Below are positions 52,076-60,287 of a stretch of 64,000 nucleotides of DNA, piece after piece; within the stretch, counting starts at the first letter, position 1; the number at the start of each line of letters is the position of its first letter. Source of the stretch: Bradyrhizobium sp. RD5-C2 (GTDB lineage: Bacteria; Pseudomonadota; Alphaproteobacteria; Rhizobiales; Xanthobacteraceae); NCBI RefSeq assembly GCF_019972155.1, contig NZ_BOVL01000067.1, positions 78,303 to 142,302 on the forward strand, written 5' to 3'. A model generated the notes under the pieces. That model was not told the DNA's origin, did not search any database, and worked only from the letters and a program-made list of their open reading frames with translations. A program made the translations under genes and the position numbers.

Positions 52076-54121
52076 TTATGCCGCGCCGGCCTGCCTGCTC
52101 AGATAGCTCCTTGCAAAATCGAGATACCAGTCGAGGCAGCCGGGATTGGCCATCGCGTCGCGGTTGATGACTTTCTCGACGGGGTGGCCGAGCAACAGCT
52201 TCTTGACCGGCAGCTCCTGCTTCTTGCCGGACAGCGTGCGCGGAATTTCCGCCACCACGAAGATGTCGCTGGGCAGGAAGCGGCGCGACAGCCCGGCCTC
52301 AACCGCCTTGTTGATCTTCGCCTTCATCGCAGCATCGAGGGCAACGCCCTCGCGCAGCACCACGAACAGCGGCATGTAGCTGTCACGGCCGAGGTATTCG
52401 AGATCGACGACCATCGAATCCAGCACCTCCGGCAGCGCCTCGATCGCCGAATAGAGCTCGCTGGTGCCCATCCGCAAGCCATGGCGGTTGATGGTGGCGT
52501 CGCTGCGGCCGTAGATCACGCAGGAGCCGTCGGGGTTGATCTTGAGCCAGTCGCCATGCCGCCACACCGGGCCGCGGCCACTTCCGTCGAAATTGTCGGG
52601 ATAGGTCTCGAAATAGCTCGACAGATAACGCGCATTGCCGGGATCGTTCCAGAAGCGCAGCGGCATCGAGGGCAGCGGCTCGGTGCAGACGAGCTCGCCG
52701 ACCTCGTCGATCACGGCGCGGCCCTGCTCGTCGAAGGCTTCCACCGCACAGCCGAGCAGCCGGCACTGCATGATGCCCGGCGTCTGCGGCAGCTCGCGGT
52801 TGCCGCCAATGAAGGCGCCCGCGAAGTCGGTGCCGCCGGAGATGTTGGCCCACCAGATGTCGGCCTGCGCGGCGTTGCCGTTGCGCTTCGAAAGCGCGGC
52901 GAAGCGTTCGTTGAACCAGGCCTGCGTGTCGGCACTGAGCGGCGAGCCGGTCGAGCCGAGTGTGCGCAGGCCCGAGAGGTCGCCGACACCTGCGAGATCG
53001 ATCTCGGCCTTGGTGCAATTGGCGAAGAACGCCGCGCCGGCGCCGAAGAAGGTCGCCTTGGCGTCGGCGACGAAGCGCCACAGCGTGGTCCAGTCCGGCT
53101 TGTCCTTGGTGCCGCCAGGGCTGCCGTCGAAGATGCAGCAGGTCGTGCCGTTGAGCAGGCCGTTGGCCTGGCAATTCCACATGATCCAGCCGGTCGACGA
53201 GTACCAGTGGAAGCGTTCGCCGAACGAGTTTTGCTGATAGCTGCAGCCGATGTCGTTGTGCAGGGTCGAGAGCGGCAGCGCCACGACGATCACGCCGCCA
53301 TGGCTGTGCAGGATCGGCTTCGGCAATCCCGTGGTGCCCGAGGAATAGACGATCCAGAGCGGATGATGGAACGGCAGCCATTCCGGCTCGAAGGCGTCGA
53401 TCTCCACGCTCTGGCCCGCAAGGATGGACGACAATCGGGTCTCTGACGGCGCGGCGTCGCTGTGCAGGATGACATGCTCGACCGTCGGCAGTGCGCGCCG
53501 CAATTCCTCGATCACACCTTGCCGGTCATGACGCCGGCCCGCATAGGTCACGGCGTCGCAGGCGATCAGCACCGTCGGCTCGATCTGCTTGAAGCGGTCG
53601 ATCACCGCAGGCGCCGCCATGTCGGGCGCGCAGACGCTCCAGATCGCACCCAGGCTCGCGGTCGCCAGAAACGCGATGATCGTCTCGGGGATGTTCGGCA
53701 GATAGGCCGCAACGCGATCGCCGGCGCGGACGCCCTTGGCCTTTAGGTGCAGCGCCAGCGCCGCCGATTTGCGCTGCAGCTCCGGCCAGCTCATCTCCGA
53801 CAACTTGCCATCCTCGCCGCTCGAGATCAGGGCCGGCAGGCCGGCGGCATGCGCCGGCGCGACATGGCGAAAGACCTGACGCGCATAATTCACCGAAGCG
53901 CCGGGAAACCACACCGCGCCCGGCATCTTGCGCTCGGCCAGCACTGCCGCATGCGGCGTCGGCGAGCGCAGGTCGAAATAGTCCCAGACGCTCTGCCAGA
54001 AGGCGTCGATATCGGTGACCGACCAGCGCCGCATCGCCTCGAAATCCGCAAACGCAAGGCCGCGCGTCTCCTTCAGCCAGTCGCGGTACAGGGCCATTTG
54101 CGGGACGTAAGGTGCGGTCAT
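52076..54121 (-). CDS. Acetoacetate--CoA ligase
   Basis: This 681-residue acyl-adenylate enzyme activates acetoacetate with ATP and CoA. It shows the acetoacetyl-CoA synthetase N-terminus (F-W-Q-S-V-W-D-Y-F, G-A-x-W-F-P-G-A-x-V-N-Y-A), the P-loop-like Y-S-S-G-T-T-G-L-P-K, T-D-F-A-G-A-F, G-R-S-D-A-T-I-N-R-H-G and the catalytic Lys in L-S-G-K-K. The length suits AacS/AcsA (about 650-690). It would recover acetoacetate from ketone-body or PHB breakdown. No PHB gene is adjacent. Confidence 0.94.
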   Translation of the reverse strand: MTAPYVPQMALYRDWLKETRGLAFADFEAMRRWSVTDIDAFWQSVWDYFDLRSPTPHAAVLAERKMPGAVWFPGASVNYARQVFRHVAPAHAAGLPALISSGEDGKLSEMSWPELQRKSAALALHLKAKGVRAGDRVAAYLPNIPETIIAFLATASLGAIWSVCAPDMAAPAVIDRFKQIEPTVLIACDAVTYAGRRHDRQGVIEELRRALPTVEHVILHSDAAPSETRLSSILAGQSVEIDAFEPEWLPFHHPLWIVYSSGTTGLPKPILHSHGGVIVVALPLSTLHNDIGCSYQQNSFGERFHWYSSTGWIMWNCQANGLLNGTTCCIFDGSPGGTKDKPDWTTLWRFVADAKATFFGAGAAFFANCTKAEIDLAGVGDLSGLRTLGSTGSPLSADTQAWFNERFAALSKRNGNAAQADIWWANISGGTDFAGAFIGGNRELPQTPGIMQCRLLGCAVEAFDEQGRAVIDEVGELVCTEPLPSMPLRFWNDPGNARYLSSYFETYPDNFDGSGRGPVWRHGDWLKINPDGSCVIYGRSDATINRHGLRMGTSELYSAIEALPEVLDSMVVDLEYLGRDSYMPLFVVLREGVALDAAMKAKINKAVEAGLSRRFLPSDIFVVAEIPRTLSGKKQELPVKKLLLGHPVEKVINRDAMANPGCLDWYLDFARSYLSRQAGAA

Positions 54122-54308
54122 GGGCGTTTCCGGAATCTCTTGTGTTGTGGCATGCGCGATCGAGGCAAGCCTTCGTGTCTTAACATAGTGATGCGAGCAC
54201 GGGGAACGCAGTCGCGGTCGCGGCTTGCGTCATATTCTTACCGCCGCCGTAGCGTGCTATTGCGTTGGGTGCGGGGCTGATTCCATGCCTATCCGATAGC
54301 GAGCGGCC

Positions 54309-55310
54309 ATGTCCGTCGGCGAACTTTTCATCCTCGGCTTCCACGGCAAGGTCATCCCGTCCTGGCTGAGGGAATTTGCTGCGCGGTTCGGGCTCGGCGG
54401 GGTGATCCTGTTCGATTACTCGTGCCAGACCCGGCAATACGACAACAACGTCGCCTCGCCCGCGCAGCTGCGGTCGCTCTGCGCCGAGATCGCAGCGCTG
54501 CCGTCGCAGCCGCTGGTCTTCATTGATCAGGAGGGCGGTCTGGTGCGCCGGCTCAAGGACGGGCTGGGTTTTCAGCCGCTGCCGAGCGCGAAGGATTTCA
54601 ATCGGCTCGCACATGCGGACAAGCAGGCGATCCTGGCCGCAAGCTATGGCGAGCTGCGCCGGCTTGGCATCAGCTACAATTTCGCGCCCGTCATCGACGT
54701 GGATTACAATTCCGACAATCCCAACATCGGCAGGATCAAGCGGTCCTATTCGTCCGAGATCGGCGAGGTCGAGGCCAACGCCCGCCTGGTCGACGCTGCG
54801 GCGCGGCAGGCAGGCGTCGGTCTTTGCCTGAAGCATTTTCCGGGCATCGGCGGGGCGCATGTCGATTCACACCTGGAGTTCATGGACATTTCCGATGCGC
54901 TGCGGCCGGAGCAGGAAGATCTGTTCTACTCGTTGGCCCCGGATATCTTCGGCGATGCGGTGCTGGTCAGTCACGCCATTGTCCGCCAGTGGGACGCGCA
55001 GCATCCGATGACCCTGTCGGCGGCGGGGATCGGCCGGCTTCGCCGCCGGCTGCCCGAGACGCTGCTGATCACCGACGACATGCAGATGCAGGGTCTGCAA
55101 AAGGCGCTCGGCACGAGCGCGGCCAGCTTGCAGGCGATCGCCGCCGGCATGGACATGATCTGCATCGGCAACAATCTGTTCGATGAGGAGCAGGCGATGG
55201 CCGGCATCGCCGCCGCGGTCGCGGGTGCGCTGCAGGACGGATCGCTGGATCAGGCCAAGGTGAGCCGATCCATTGCGCGGGTGCAAAAGCGCAAGGCACT
55301 GCTCGCCTGA
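54309..55310 (+). CDS. Glycoside hydrolase family 3 (beta-N-acetylhexosaminidase, NagZ-like)
   Basis: This 333-residue enzyme has the single GH3 barrel of the NagZ class: F-I-D-Q-E-G-G-x-V-x-R (substrate loop), K-H-F-P-G-I-G-G-A-H-V-D-S-H with the catalytic Asp-His pair of NagZ, and the nucleophile Asp in I-T-D-D-M-Q-M. The conserved G-H-G is G-I-G here. It may act in peptidoglycan recycling (GlcNAc-anhydroMurNAc) or on other beta-N-acetylglucosaminides. No signal peptide is seen. It is divergent from the acetoacetate ligase gene. Confidence 0.87.
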   Translation: MSVGELFILGFHGKVIPSWLREFAARFGLGGVILFDYSCQTRQYDNNVASPAQLRSLCAEIAALPSQPLVFIDQEGGLVRRLKDGLGFQPLPSAKDFNRLAHADKQAILAASYGELRRLGISYNFAPVIDVDYNSDNPNIGRIKRSYSSEIGEVEANARLVDAAARQAGVGLCLKHFPGIGGAHVDSHLEFMDISDALRPEQEDLFYSLAPDIFGDAVLVSHAIVRQWDAQHPMTLSAAGIGRLRRRLPETLLITDDMQMQGLQKALGTSAASLQAIAAGMDMICIGNNLFDEEQAMAGIAAAVAGALQDGSLDQAKVSRSIARVQKRKALLA

Positions 55311-55406
55311 TCGCATTGAACCAAATTTTGCGCCGGGCGACCACAAGGAACGGAACCAAACTTCATTGCCGCGATTTAACAACGACGCTCATCGGGGCTA
55401 ACAACC

Positions 55407-55589
55407 ATGAAGATGCTCAAGCGTCTCTTCCGATTGACCTGGCTACGCCGCGTTCCACGCAACTCAGCAGAATTTCCGCCTGCCGGCATCGATCCCGACG
55501 AATTCAGCCGCCTGCTTTGCAGCGGGCGCGCCGAGGATTTGCGGATACTGGCCAAGCGGCTGAGCCAGCGCTCGCGGGCCCACGCCTAG
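55407..55589 (+). CDS. Small basic protein of unknown function
   Basis: This 60-residue frame starts at an ATG about 100 nt after the GH3 stop and encodes a basic N-terminal helix (M-K-M-L-K-R-L-F-R), then P-P-A-G-I-D-P-D-E-F and an Arg/Leu-rich second half. Codon use (third-position GC) matches real genes of the region. No domain is recognised. It may be a small regulatory or membrane-surface peptide. Confidence 0.5.
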   Translation: MKMLKRLFRLTWLRRVPRNSAEFPPAGIDPDEFSRLLCSGRAEDLRILAKRLSQRSRAHA

Positions 55590-55613
55590 GCAGTGGATCA
55601 GGTCGAATGATGA

Positions 55614-55640
55614 GCCGGTTCTGACTGAGCCAGAACCGGC
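55614..55640 (+). terminator. Hairpin after the small gene
   Basis: GCCGGTTCTG (55614-55623) and CAGAACCGGC (55631-55640) are exact reverse complements with a 7-nt loop. It lies between converging genes. No strong U-tract follows, so it may end transcription only partly. Confidence 0.55.
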
Positions 55641-55656
55641 AGGTCCGAAGCGCGGT

Positions 55657-56331
55657 CTAGTTCTGCCCCCAGGCAGCTAATGCCGTGGCGAAAGCGGAAT
55701 CTCCTGCCGATCCTTTTTCGACTGCGAGGATCGAGCGATGCTGATTGCCGTCAACGATCGCGATATCGAACCAAGGTCGCTCCTTGAGCGCCTGGAGGTT
55801 GCGCTGCCGGTCCGCCTGGCCATTCGATAGGCCGATCATGAACATGTTGTCGGTGACCCTGGCGGAAATGCCGGCGAGCGCAGTACCGCGTCCCTGCTCG
55901 GTCGATTTCGTCAGAATCCCCGCGACGTTGTTGATGCGCTGCCCGATGAATCCAGGGACCGGCACGAATGTCAGTTCAATCAGATGGCTGGCCGGAAGAG
56001 CCTTGTCAGTGTTGCGTTTGAGCGTCAGCGTCATCTTGAAGCGCTTCGGGATATCGACGTCGGCGAGCACGATCGTTTCATCGGGTGCACCAGCCGATTT
56101 GATCGTATCGGTGTGCCAGACGACCGAACCGAGAAGCTTCCGGCCATACGGATCGCTCGTATCCTCCTCGAACAGCACGGCCCAGGCGGCGGATTGCTCT
56201 GTGTCGTCCGCAGCGGCATGTACTCTGCCCGGATGGATGGCAATCGATGCCAGCAAGGCAAGCGCAAAGGCCAGTCGGCCGCGCAGTCGGCACCTGTGGG
56301 GTGCGCTTAGGCCGTGCTCGGTTGTTGTCAT
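55657..56331 (-). CDS. Exported protein of unknown function
   Basis: This 224-residue protein has a signal peptide (Arg-rich start, then A-F-A-L-A-L-L-A-S-I-A and cut near V-H-A-A), so it is periplasmic. The mature part is mixed alpha/beta with D-T-S-D-P-Y-G-R-K and G-I-S-A-R-V-T-D-N-M-F; no family is recognised. It is possibly related to invasion-associated-locus-B-like proteins by general architecture only (weak). It is minus strand and not obviously operonic; the next minus-strand gene upstream starts 509 nt away. Confidence 0.65.
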   Translation of the reverse strand: MTTTEHGLSAPHRCRLRGRLAFALALLASIAIHPGRVHAAADDTEQSAAWAVLFEEDTSDPYGRKLLGSVVWHTDTIKSAGAPDETIVLADVDIPKRFKMTLTLKRNTDKALPASHLIELTFVPVPGFIGQRINNVAGILTKSTEQGRGTALAGISARVTDNMFMIGLSNGQADRQRNLQALKERPWFDIAIVDGNQHRSILAVEKGSAGDSAFATALAAWGQN

Positions 56332-56408
56332 GACTGGACTTCCGTCGCCGCGATGGCCTTCTCTACCGAAGCGTGAAAAGTCCGGCAAGCGCACTTGGAC
56401 CTGATTGG

Positions 56409-56840
56409 TTACTGCTTCGCCTTCTCGTGATTGCCGATCCCGACCGCCTTGTAGTCGTAGGTCGGATAGAACTCGGTGTGATAGGCGCCCCAGGCACTGT
56501 TCTCGACGACGCGATTGACCTCGCGCAATCGCGAGGCCGGCAGCCGCAGGGTCACCACCTGGCCGACCCCCATCATCACATACCAGCTCACGACCTCGAC
56601 ACCTTCGGGCGGAAACGCCCTGTAGAAGCCCTGCCGCTCGAGTTGCGCATTCAACTCGCTGAGCGGGCGCGACTGATCATGCTTGAAGAAGATGGTGACC
56701 ATGATCGCGTTGTCTGACGTTGGCGCTGCATTGCCGGTCGGCGTGGTCTGGGCCCGCGCGCCGGTGCCGGACAGCAGTGCTGCGGCCAGCGCCGCAATCG
56801 CCATCCAGGATTCTTTCCGCCCGTTCCGCCCTCGCTTCAT
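56409..56840 (-). CDS. Exported protein of unknown function
   Basis: This 143-residue protein has a signal peptide (A-I-A-A-L-A-A-A-L-L-S-G, cut after G-A-R-A). The mature part is small, with I-F-F-K-H-D-Q-S-R, an amphipathic helix, F-P-P-E-G-V-E-V-V-S-W-Y-V, and V-V-T-L-R-L-P; the strand pattern suggests a ferredoxin-like fold. Proteins of this kind are seen in Bradyrhizobium but have no known function (family memory, weak). It lies 77 nt upstream of the other secreted gene on the same strand, so the two may be co-transcribed. Confidence 0.72.
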   Translation of the reverse strand: MKRGRNGRKESWMAIAALAAALLSGTGARAQTTPTGNAAPTSDNAIMVTIFFKHDQSRPLSELNAQLERQGFYRAFPPEGVEVVSWYVMMGVGQVVTLRLPASRLREVNRVVENSAWGAYHTEFYPTYDYKAVGIGNHEKAKQ

Positions 56841-57508
56841 TGTCGCGCCCTTTTGTTGTTGATCGAGAGGCGGCGATCATCGCGGCGCATGCCGGGGCTG
56901 TAAATTGACATTCGCCTGACCCGCGGGGCCTGGAGCATTTTCGGTTCTGATAGAATCAGAACCGAAGCTCCAGTTTGTTGTTTTGCCGCGTTTTCTTCAC
57001 CCGAACCGGCGTCCACTTCGCTCGAAAACGCTCTAGGCCGATGTGATCCGTCTCATACGCGCGTCGCCCGGCATGCGGTAAGCCGGTGCGATCCCGATGC
57101 CCGGAGGGCTGGTCGATGACGACCCGGCGAATGGCGTATTGGTGGCTCAGGTTCGTCCTTTCGGGACGCTTCCTGGAGAAGTTCCTTCGGCTCCGGCGAC
57201 CTTGATGTCCGAGGGGCGGCGCGAATCCTGCCCATTTCGACCTGAGCCCAGCGGGCGGATGTGGGTGCGGATGCGCCCGGGAGCGCCCTGGAAGGTAAAG
57301 CCCCACCTGCGCGATCATCGGAATGAGGCGCCTCGGTGTCCCGTAAGAATACCGTCCTTCCGATCAAACAAGGGAGATTCGTTGCCAAATCAGCGGTAAT
57401 CTGCGCCTGCTTGGCAGGTCGGGGTCCGAGGTCACAGTTGCGTCACCCGTAGTTTTACGGAGCCTCGTGTTAACGCGGCCACAAGTTCACCTTCGGTAAA
57501 CCATACTT
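56841..57508. other. 668-nt intergenic region with repeat B copy 2
   Basis: No supported gene was found. The left part holds the family B element (56935-57034). The region 57040-57430 has several overlapping open frames on both strands without ribosome sites, domains or consistent codon bias. The right end should carry the LuxR-gene promoter. Confidence 0.55.
56935..57034. repeat. Palindromic repeat family B, copy 2, with imperfect terminal inverted repeats
   Basis: It starts AGCATTTTCG and ends CGAAAACGCT (imperfect terminal inverted repeats). Near the left end lies a perfect 11-nt-arm hairpin (TTCGGTTCTGA, 56940-56950, with 56956-56966). The conserved GCGTTTTCTTCAC and CCACTTCGCTCGAA segments link it to the other copies. 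Confidence 0.82.
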
Positions 57509-58117
57509 ATGACGCAACATGACAATCGAGCCGAGGCCCGCCTTCCCACATGGATGGGCGGAACCGCGACGCTGGAGGCACAGCCGCCCGAGCTTCAGGG
57601 AGCCGCTGCGCCGCGAGCGCAGGTGACCGCGGACGCCGGTGCGGCGATCGTCCGGCAGTTCAACGGGCCGGTGACGGCGCTGCTCCTCTATATGAACGAG
57701 CTCAAACAGCACAGTCAGCAGTTCGCGCATGCGCCCGGCAACGGCGTCTATCTGCGGCAGGTGATCGAGAACGCGCTCGAGCAGACCGAGCGGGTGTCCG
57801 CGATGCTGAAGCAGATCTCCGATCTCTATCCGAATGCGCTTCCGGCCACCGATCTCAGACCGCCGCTCGACGACAAGCCGGCTGGTGCCCGATCGCCCGA
57901 CGTCATGTTCACGCCGGAGGCGGGCCGCAAGCCGCTGACCAAGCGCGAGCGTGAGGTGCTCAGCCTGATCAGCGACGGCTATTCCAACAAGCAGGGCGCG
58001 TTGCGGATGAATATCAGTCCGCGCACGTTCGAGAGCCATCGCGCCGAGGCCATGCGCAAACTCGGCGCGCGCAACACCGCAGATCTGGTCCGCAAGGCCT
58101 TGTTGCATTCCGCATAG
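57509..58117 (+). CDS. LuxR-type response regulator with DHp-like N-terminus
   Basis: This 202-residue protein has a C-terminal LuxR/FixJ HTH (residues about 140-200, L-T-K-R-E-R-E-V-L-S-L-I-S-D-G-Y-S-N-K and I-S-P-R-T-F-E-S-H-R-A). In place of a receiver domain, the N-terminal half (about 40-110) is a two-helix segment, F-N-G-P-V-T-A-L-L-L-Y followed by a long helix, which looks like the dimerisation part of a histidine kinase without the phosphorylated His. It probably dimerises through this part. Target genes and partner are unknown. Confidence 0.8.
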   Translation: MTQHDNRAEARLPTWMGGTATLEAQPPELQGAAAPRAQVTADAGAAIVRQFNGPVTALLLYMNELKQHSQQFAHAPGNGVYLRQVIENALEQTERVSAMLKQISDLYPNALPATDLRPPLDDKPAGARSPDVMFTPEAGRKPLTKREREVLSLISDGYSNKQGALRMNISPRTFESHRAEAMRKLGARNTADLVRKALLHSA

Positions 58118-58240
58118 AGCGGTTTCAGCGAGGCCTGCCCCGCACTTGATGCGGGGTGGGTACCGGTTAGCGCAAGGAAAATGCGTCGAAACCAAAGTTC
58201 AGAGCCCGTTCCGATTCCGTCGGAGCGGGGTCTGAGCGAT
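58116..58240. repeat. Diverged palindromic repeat, family B type, reverse orientation
   Basis: It begins within the LuxR stop codon. It contains a hairpin CCCCGCA/TGCGGGG, the GCGTCGAAACC segment, and an outer stem CCCGTTCCGA (58205-58214) with TCGGAGCGGG (58220-58229, one mismatch). The order is reversed relative to 14049-14138. It probably serves as the LuxR terminator. Confidence 0.65.
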
Positions 58241-58257
58241 GAAGCGGTTCGCGGTTC

Positions 58258-58506
58258 TCAGAAATCGTCTTCCGCGGCGAAGCACAGGCGCGGCGCGGGC
58301 CGCGCGGCGGAGGCGGCTGTCTTCGGCTCGTCCGGAACGATCGTGACCACCCATGCCGCCGTCGCGCCGGACTTGCTCTCGACGATCGCGCGCACACGTC
58401 CCGTCACTGTCGCGCCCGCGGACCTGACGGTGGCGGGCCGGCCGTTGAACTGGGCCATGCGGAAGCGCCGGGCTTCCTTCCGGTCGGTCGTCTCGTACGT
58501 GAACAT
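58258..58506 (-). CDS. Small protein of unknown function
   Basis: This 82-residue protein, with the ATG at 58506 preceded by a GGGGGAG motif, begins M-F-T-Y-E-T and is rich in beta strands (A-T-V-T-G-R-V-R-A-I and W-V-V-T-I-V-P). A short Ala/Pro-rich C-terminal tail follows. Small proteins of this type occur in several Bradyrhizobium genomes (memory, unchecked). No domain was identified. It lies between two family B elements. Confidence 0.55.
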   Translation of the reverse strand: MFTYETTDRKEARRFRMAQFNGRPATVRSAGATVTGRVRAIVESKSGATAAWVVTIVPDEPKTAASAARPAPRLCFAAEDDF

Positions 58507-58598
58507 CGGCTCCCCCGTGCGTCGACGCAACTTTGCGGATGCAGCGTTATCCGACGGTGAAAATCGTACGCCGTAGAAGTACGGCTTGCGGGCCCGTC

Positions 58599-58656
58599 AG
58601 AGCGTTTTCGAGCGAAGTGGACGCCGTTTCGCGTGAAGAAAACGCGTCAAGAATAG
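58599..58656. repeat. Palindromic repeat family B, copy 3 (reverse orientation, partial)
   Basis: AGAGCGTTTTCGAGCGAAG at the left and GAAGAAAACGCGTCAAG at the right are the reverse complement of the conserved tail of copies 1 and 2; the hairpin half is missing. It lies just beyond the end of the first Crp/Fnr gene. Confidence 0.75.
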
Positions 58657-58662
58657 CAAGGT

Positions 58663-59382
58663 CTAGCCGCCGGCTTCCTGGCAACTCAGCAGCCTCGCAT
58701 ATTGCGCCTTGACCGTGGCGTAGCACTCGCACGCGGTTCTGATCAGTCCATCCGCATTGGTGATCTCGATGTGGCCGCGGCTGTAGTGGATGAAATTGGC
58801 CTGTTGCAGGGTATGCGCGACCAGCGACACGCTGTTGCGGCGCGCGCCGATCATCTGGGCCATTGCCTCCTGCGTCAGGGCGATCTTGTTGCTGCCGGAA
58901 AGGTCGCGCGTGTGCAGCAGGCATCGCGCCAGCCGCGACTCCACGGTGTGCGCGGCATTGCAGCCGGCGGTCTGCTGGATCTGGGCATAGACGGCGAGAC
59001 CGTGCCGAATCAGCATCGCTCGCAGAGACGGACTCTCGCCGGCGGCCGCCCGCAAGGCTTCGACCTCGATCGTCGAAGCGACGCCCGGCACCAGCACGAC
59101 GGCGCTGTTCAGCGTGGGGGCTTCACCAAGCCCCGCGAACGCACCGTAGATGCTGCCGCGGCCGACCATCGCGATCTGCACGCAGACGCCCCTTGCCAGC
59201 CTGACCACCAGCGAGATCACCCCCTTGTGCGGCATGTATGTCCGCTTGAGCACCTCGTCGGTCTCGATCAGGACTGAATCGGCGGCGAGGTCAATCGTCC
59301 GCAAATAGGGCCGGATCAGCCCAAAATCGCTCTCCGAGAGCGAAGCCAGAAATCCGTTGGGCGGTCGCGGAACCGTATCCAA
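58663..59382 (-). CDS. Crp/Fnr family transcriptional regulator
   Basis: This 239-residue protein has an N-terminal cyclic-nucleotide-binding-like barrel (residues about 20-130, with Y-M-P-H-K-G-V-I-S and G-R-G-S-I-Y-G-A) and a C-terminal HTH_CRP (about 160-225, L-T-Q-E-A-M-A-Q-M-I-G-A-R-R-N-S-V-S). The FNR cysteine cluster is absent, so it is not an oxygen sensor of the FNR type, and the residues for cAMP phosphate binding are not conserved either. A paralogue lies directly upstream. Tandem repeat sites lie in the gap between them. Confidence 0.9.
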   Translation of the reverse strand: MDTVPRPPNGFLASLSESDFGLIRPYLRTIDLAADSVLIETDEVLKRTYMPHKGVISLVVRLARGVCVQIAMVGRGSIYGAFAGLGEAPTLNSAVVLVPGVASTIEVEALRAAAGESPSLRAMLIRHGLAVYAQIQQTAGCNAAHTVESRLARCLLHTRDLSGSNKIALTQEAMAQMIGARRNSVSLVAHTLQQANFIHYSRGHIEITNADGLIRTACECYATVKAQYARLLSCQEAGG

Positions 59383-59470
59383 AGCAACCTCCTGCCTCCC
59401 GGCAAAGCTTGTCTCTGGTCATCAGGGCTAATGCGTGCAGTTGGGTCGTTCTACAACTTATTCTGGCACG

Positions 59471-59515
59471 TCTTGGTTCCAATGGAAACATATCTTGGTT
59501 CCATTAGGAACAGCT
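59471..59515. promoter_or_regulatory. Tandem operator-like sites, 22-bp period
   Basis: TCTTGGTTCCA occurs at 59471 and again at 59493, exactly 22 nt apart. Each copy is followed by GGAA, so each forms a short inverted repeat (TTCC-N3-GGAA and GTTCC-N4-GGAAC). They lie about 90-130 nt upstream of the first Crp/Fnr gene. Confidence 0.5.
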
Positions 59516-59576
59516 ATCGCCACAGGATCGCGTTTGTGTTGCTCGGCAAATCAGTTGAGCGTGCGCGCGGCCTCGA

Positions 59577-60287
59577 TCAATCTTCCGGCCCGATCAATTG
59601 TTCGGCGTGCGCCTTGACGGTCGCATAACATTCACACGCCGCCTTCCGCAGGCCGTCGATATCGGTGATTTCGATATGGCCGCGGCTGTAGCGCAGGATA
59701 CCGGCCTGCTGAAACCCGTGCGCGACGATCGAAACCGCATTGCGCCGCACACCGATCATCTGCGCCAGCATCTCCTGAGTCAGCGGCAAGGCTTCGCTGC
59801 CGCAGAGGTCGCGCGCGCGCAGCAGCCAGCGCGACAGTCGCGCCTCCACCGGATGCGACACATTGCAGGCGACGGATTGCTGGGTCTGCGCCATCAGCGC
59901 CTGCTCATAGAGAGCAACCAGGGTCCGGAACTGCGCGCTGCGATTGGCGGCCTCGCGGAAATCTTCCGCCCGCACCATCGATGCCGTGCCCGGCGCCACC
60001 ACAATCGCGTCGGCGAGCAGCGGCCGCTCATGCAGGGCGGCGGATGCGCCGACGATGCCGTCACGACCGATGGTTGCAATCTCGACTGACTGCCCGTCAG
60101 ACAGATTGACCATCATCGAGACCACGCCGCCGTGCGGGAAATAGACCCGCTGCACCGGCGCGCCGGCATCGGCGAGCACCGTTTCCTTGGTCAGGTCGAC
60201 GGATTCCAGAAGGGGATGAAGTTGCGCGTATTCCGTGGAGGGAAGTGCTTGCAACAGGCGATTGGGCGGACGCGATACCGCGGACAT
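59577..60287 (-). CDS. Crp/Fnr family transcriptional regulator (paralogue)
   Basis: This 236-residue paralogue of the neighbouring regulator has the same layout: an effector barrel (about 20-125, Y-F-P-H-G-G-V-V-S and G-R-D-G-I-V-G-A) and HTH_CRP (L-T-Q-E-M-L-A-Q-M-I-G-V-R-R-N-A-V-S). Shared features include S-R-G-H-I-E-I-T and the C-terminal A-C-E-C-Y-A-T-V-K-A. The ATG at 60287 has AGGAG upstream. The pair looks like a tandem duplication followed by drift; both lack FNR iron-sulfur cysteines. Confidence 0.9.
   Translation of the reverse strand: MSAVSRPPNRLLQALPSTEYAQLHPLLESVDLTKETVLADAGAPVQRVYFPHGGVVSMMVNLSDGQSVEIATIGRDGIVGASAALHERPLLADAIVVAPGTASMVRAEDFREAANRSAQFRTLVALYEQALMAQTQQSVACNVSHPVEARLSRWLLRARDLCGSEALPLTQEMLAQMIGVRRNAVSIVAHGFQQAGILRYSRGHIEITDIDGLRKAACECYATVKAHAEQLIGPED

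Noticed and set aside
57040..57430. Overlapping open frames that might be a broken gene
   Set aside because: No frame shows similarity to a family or consistent third-position bias; cannot support a pseudogene call.
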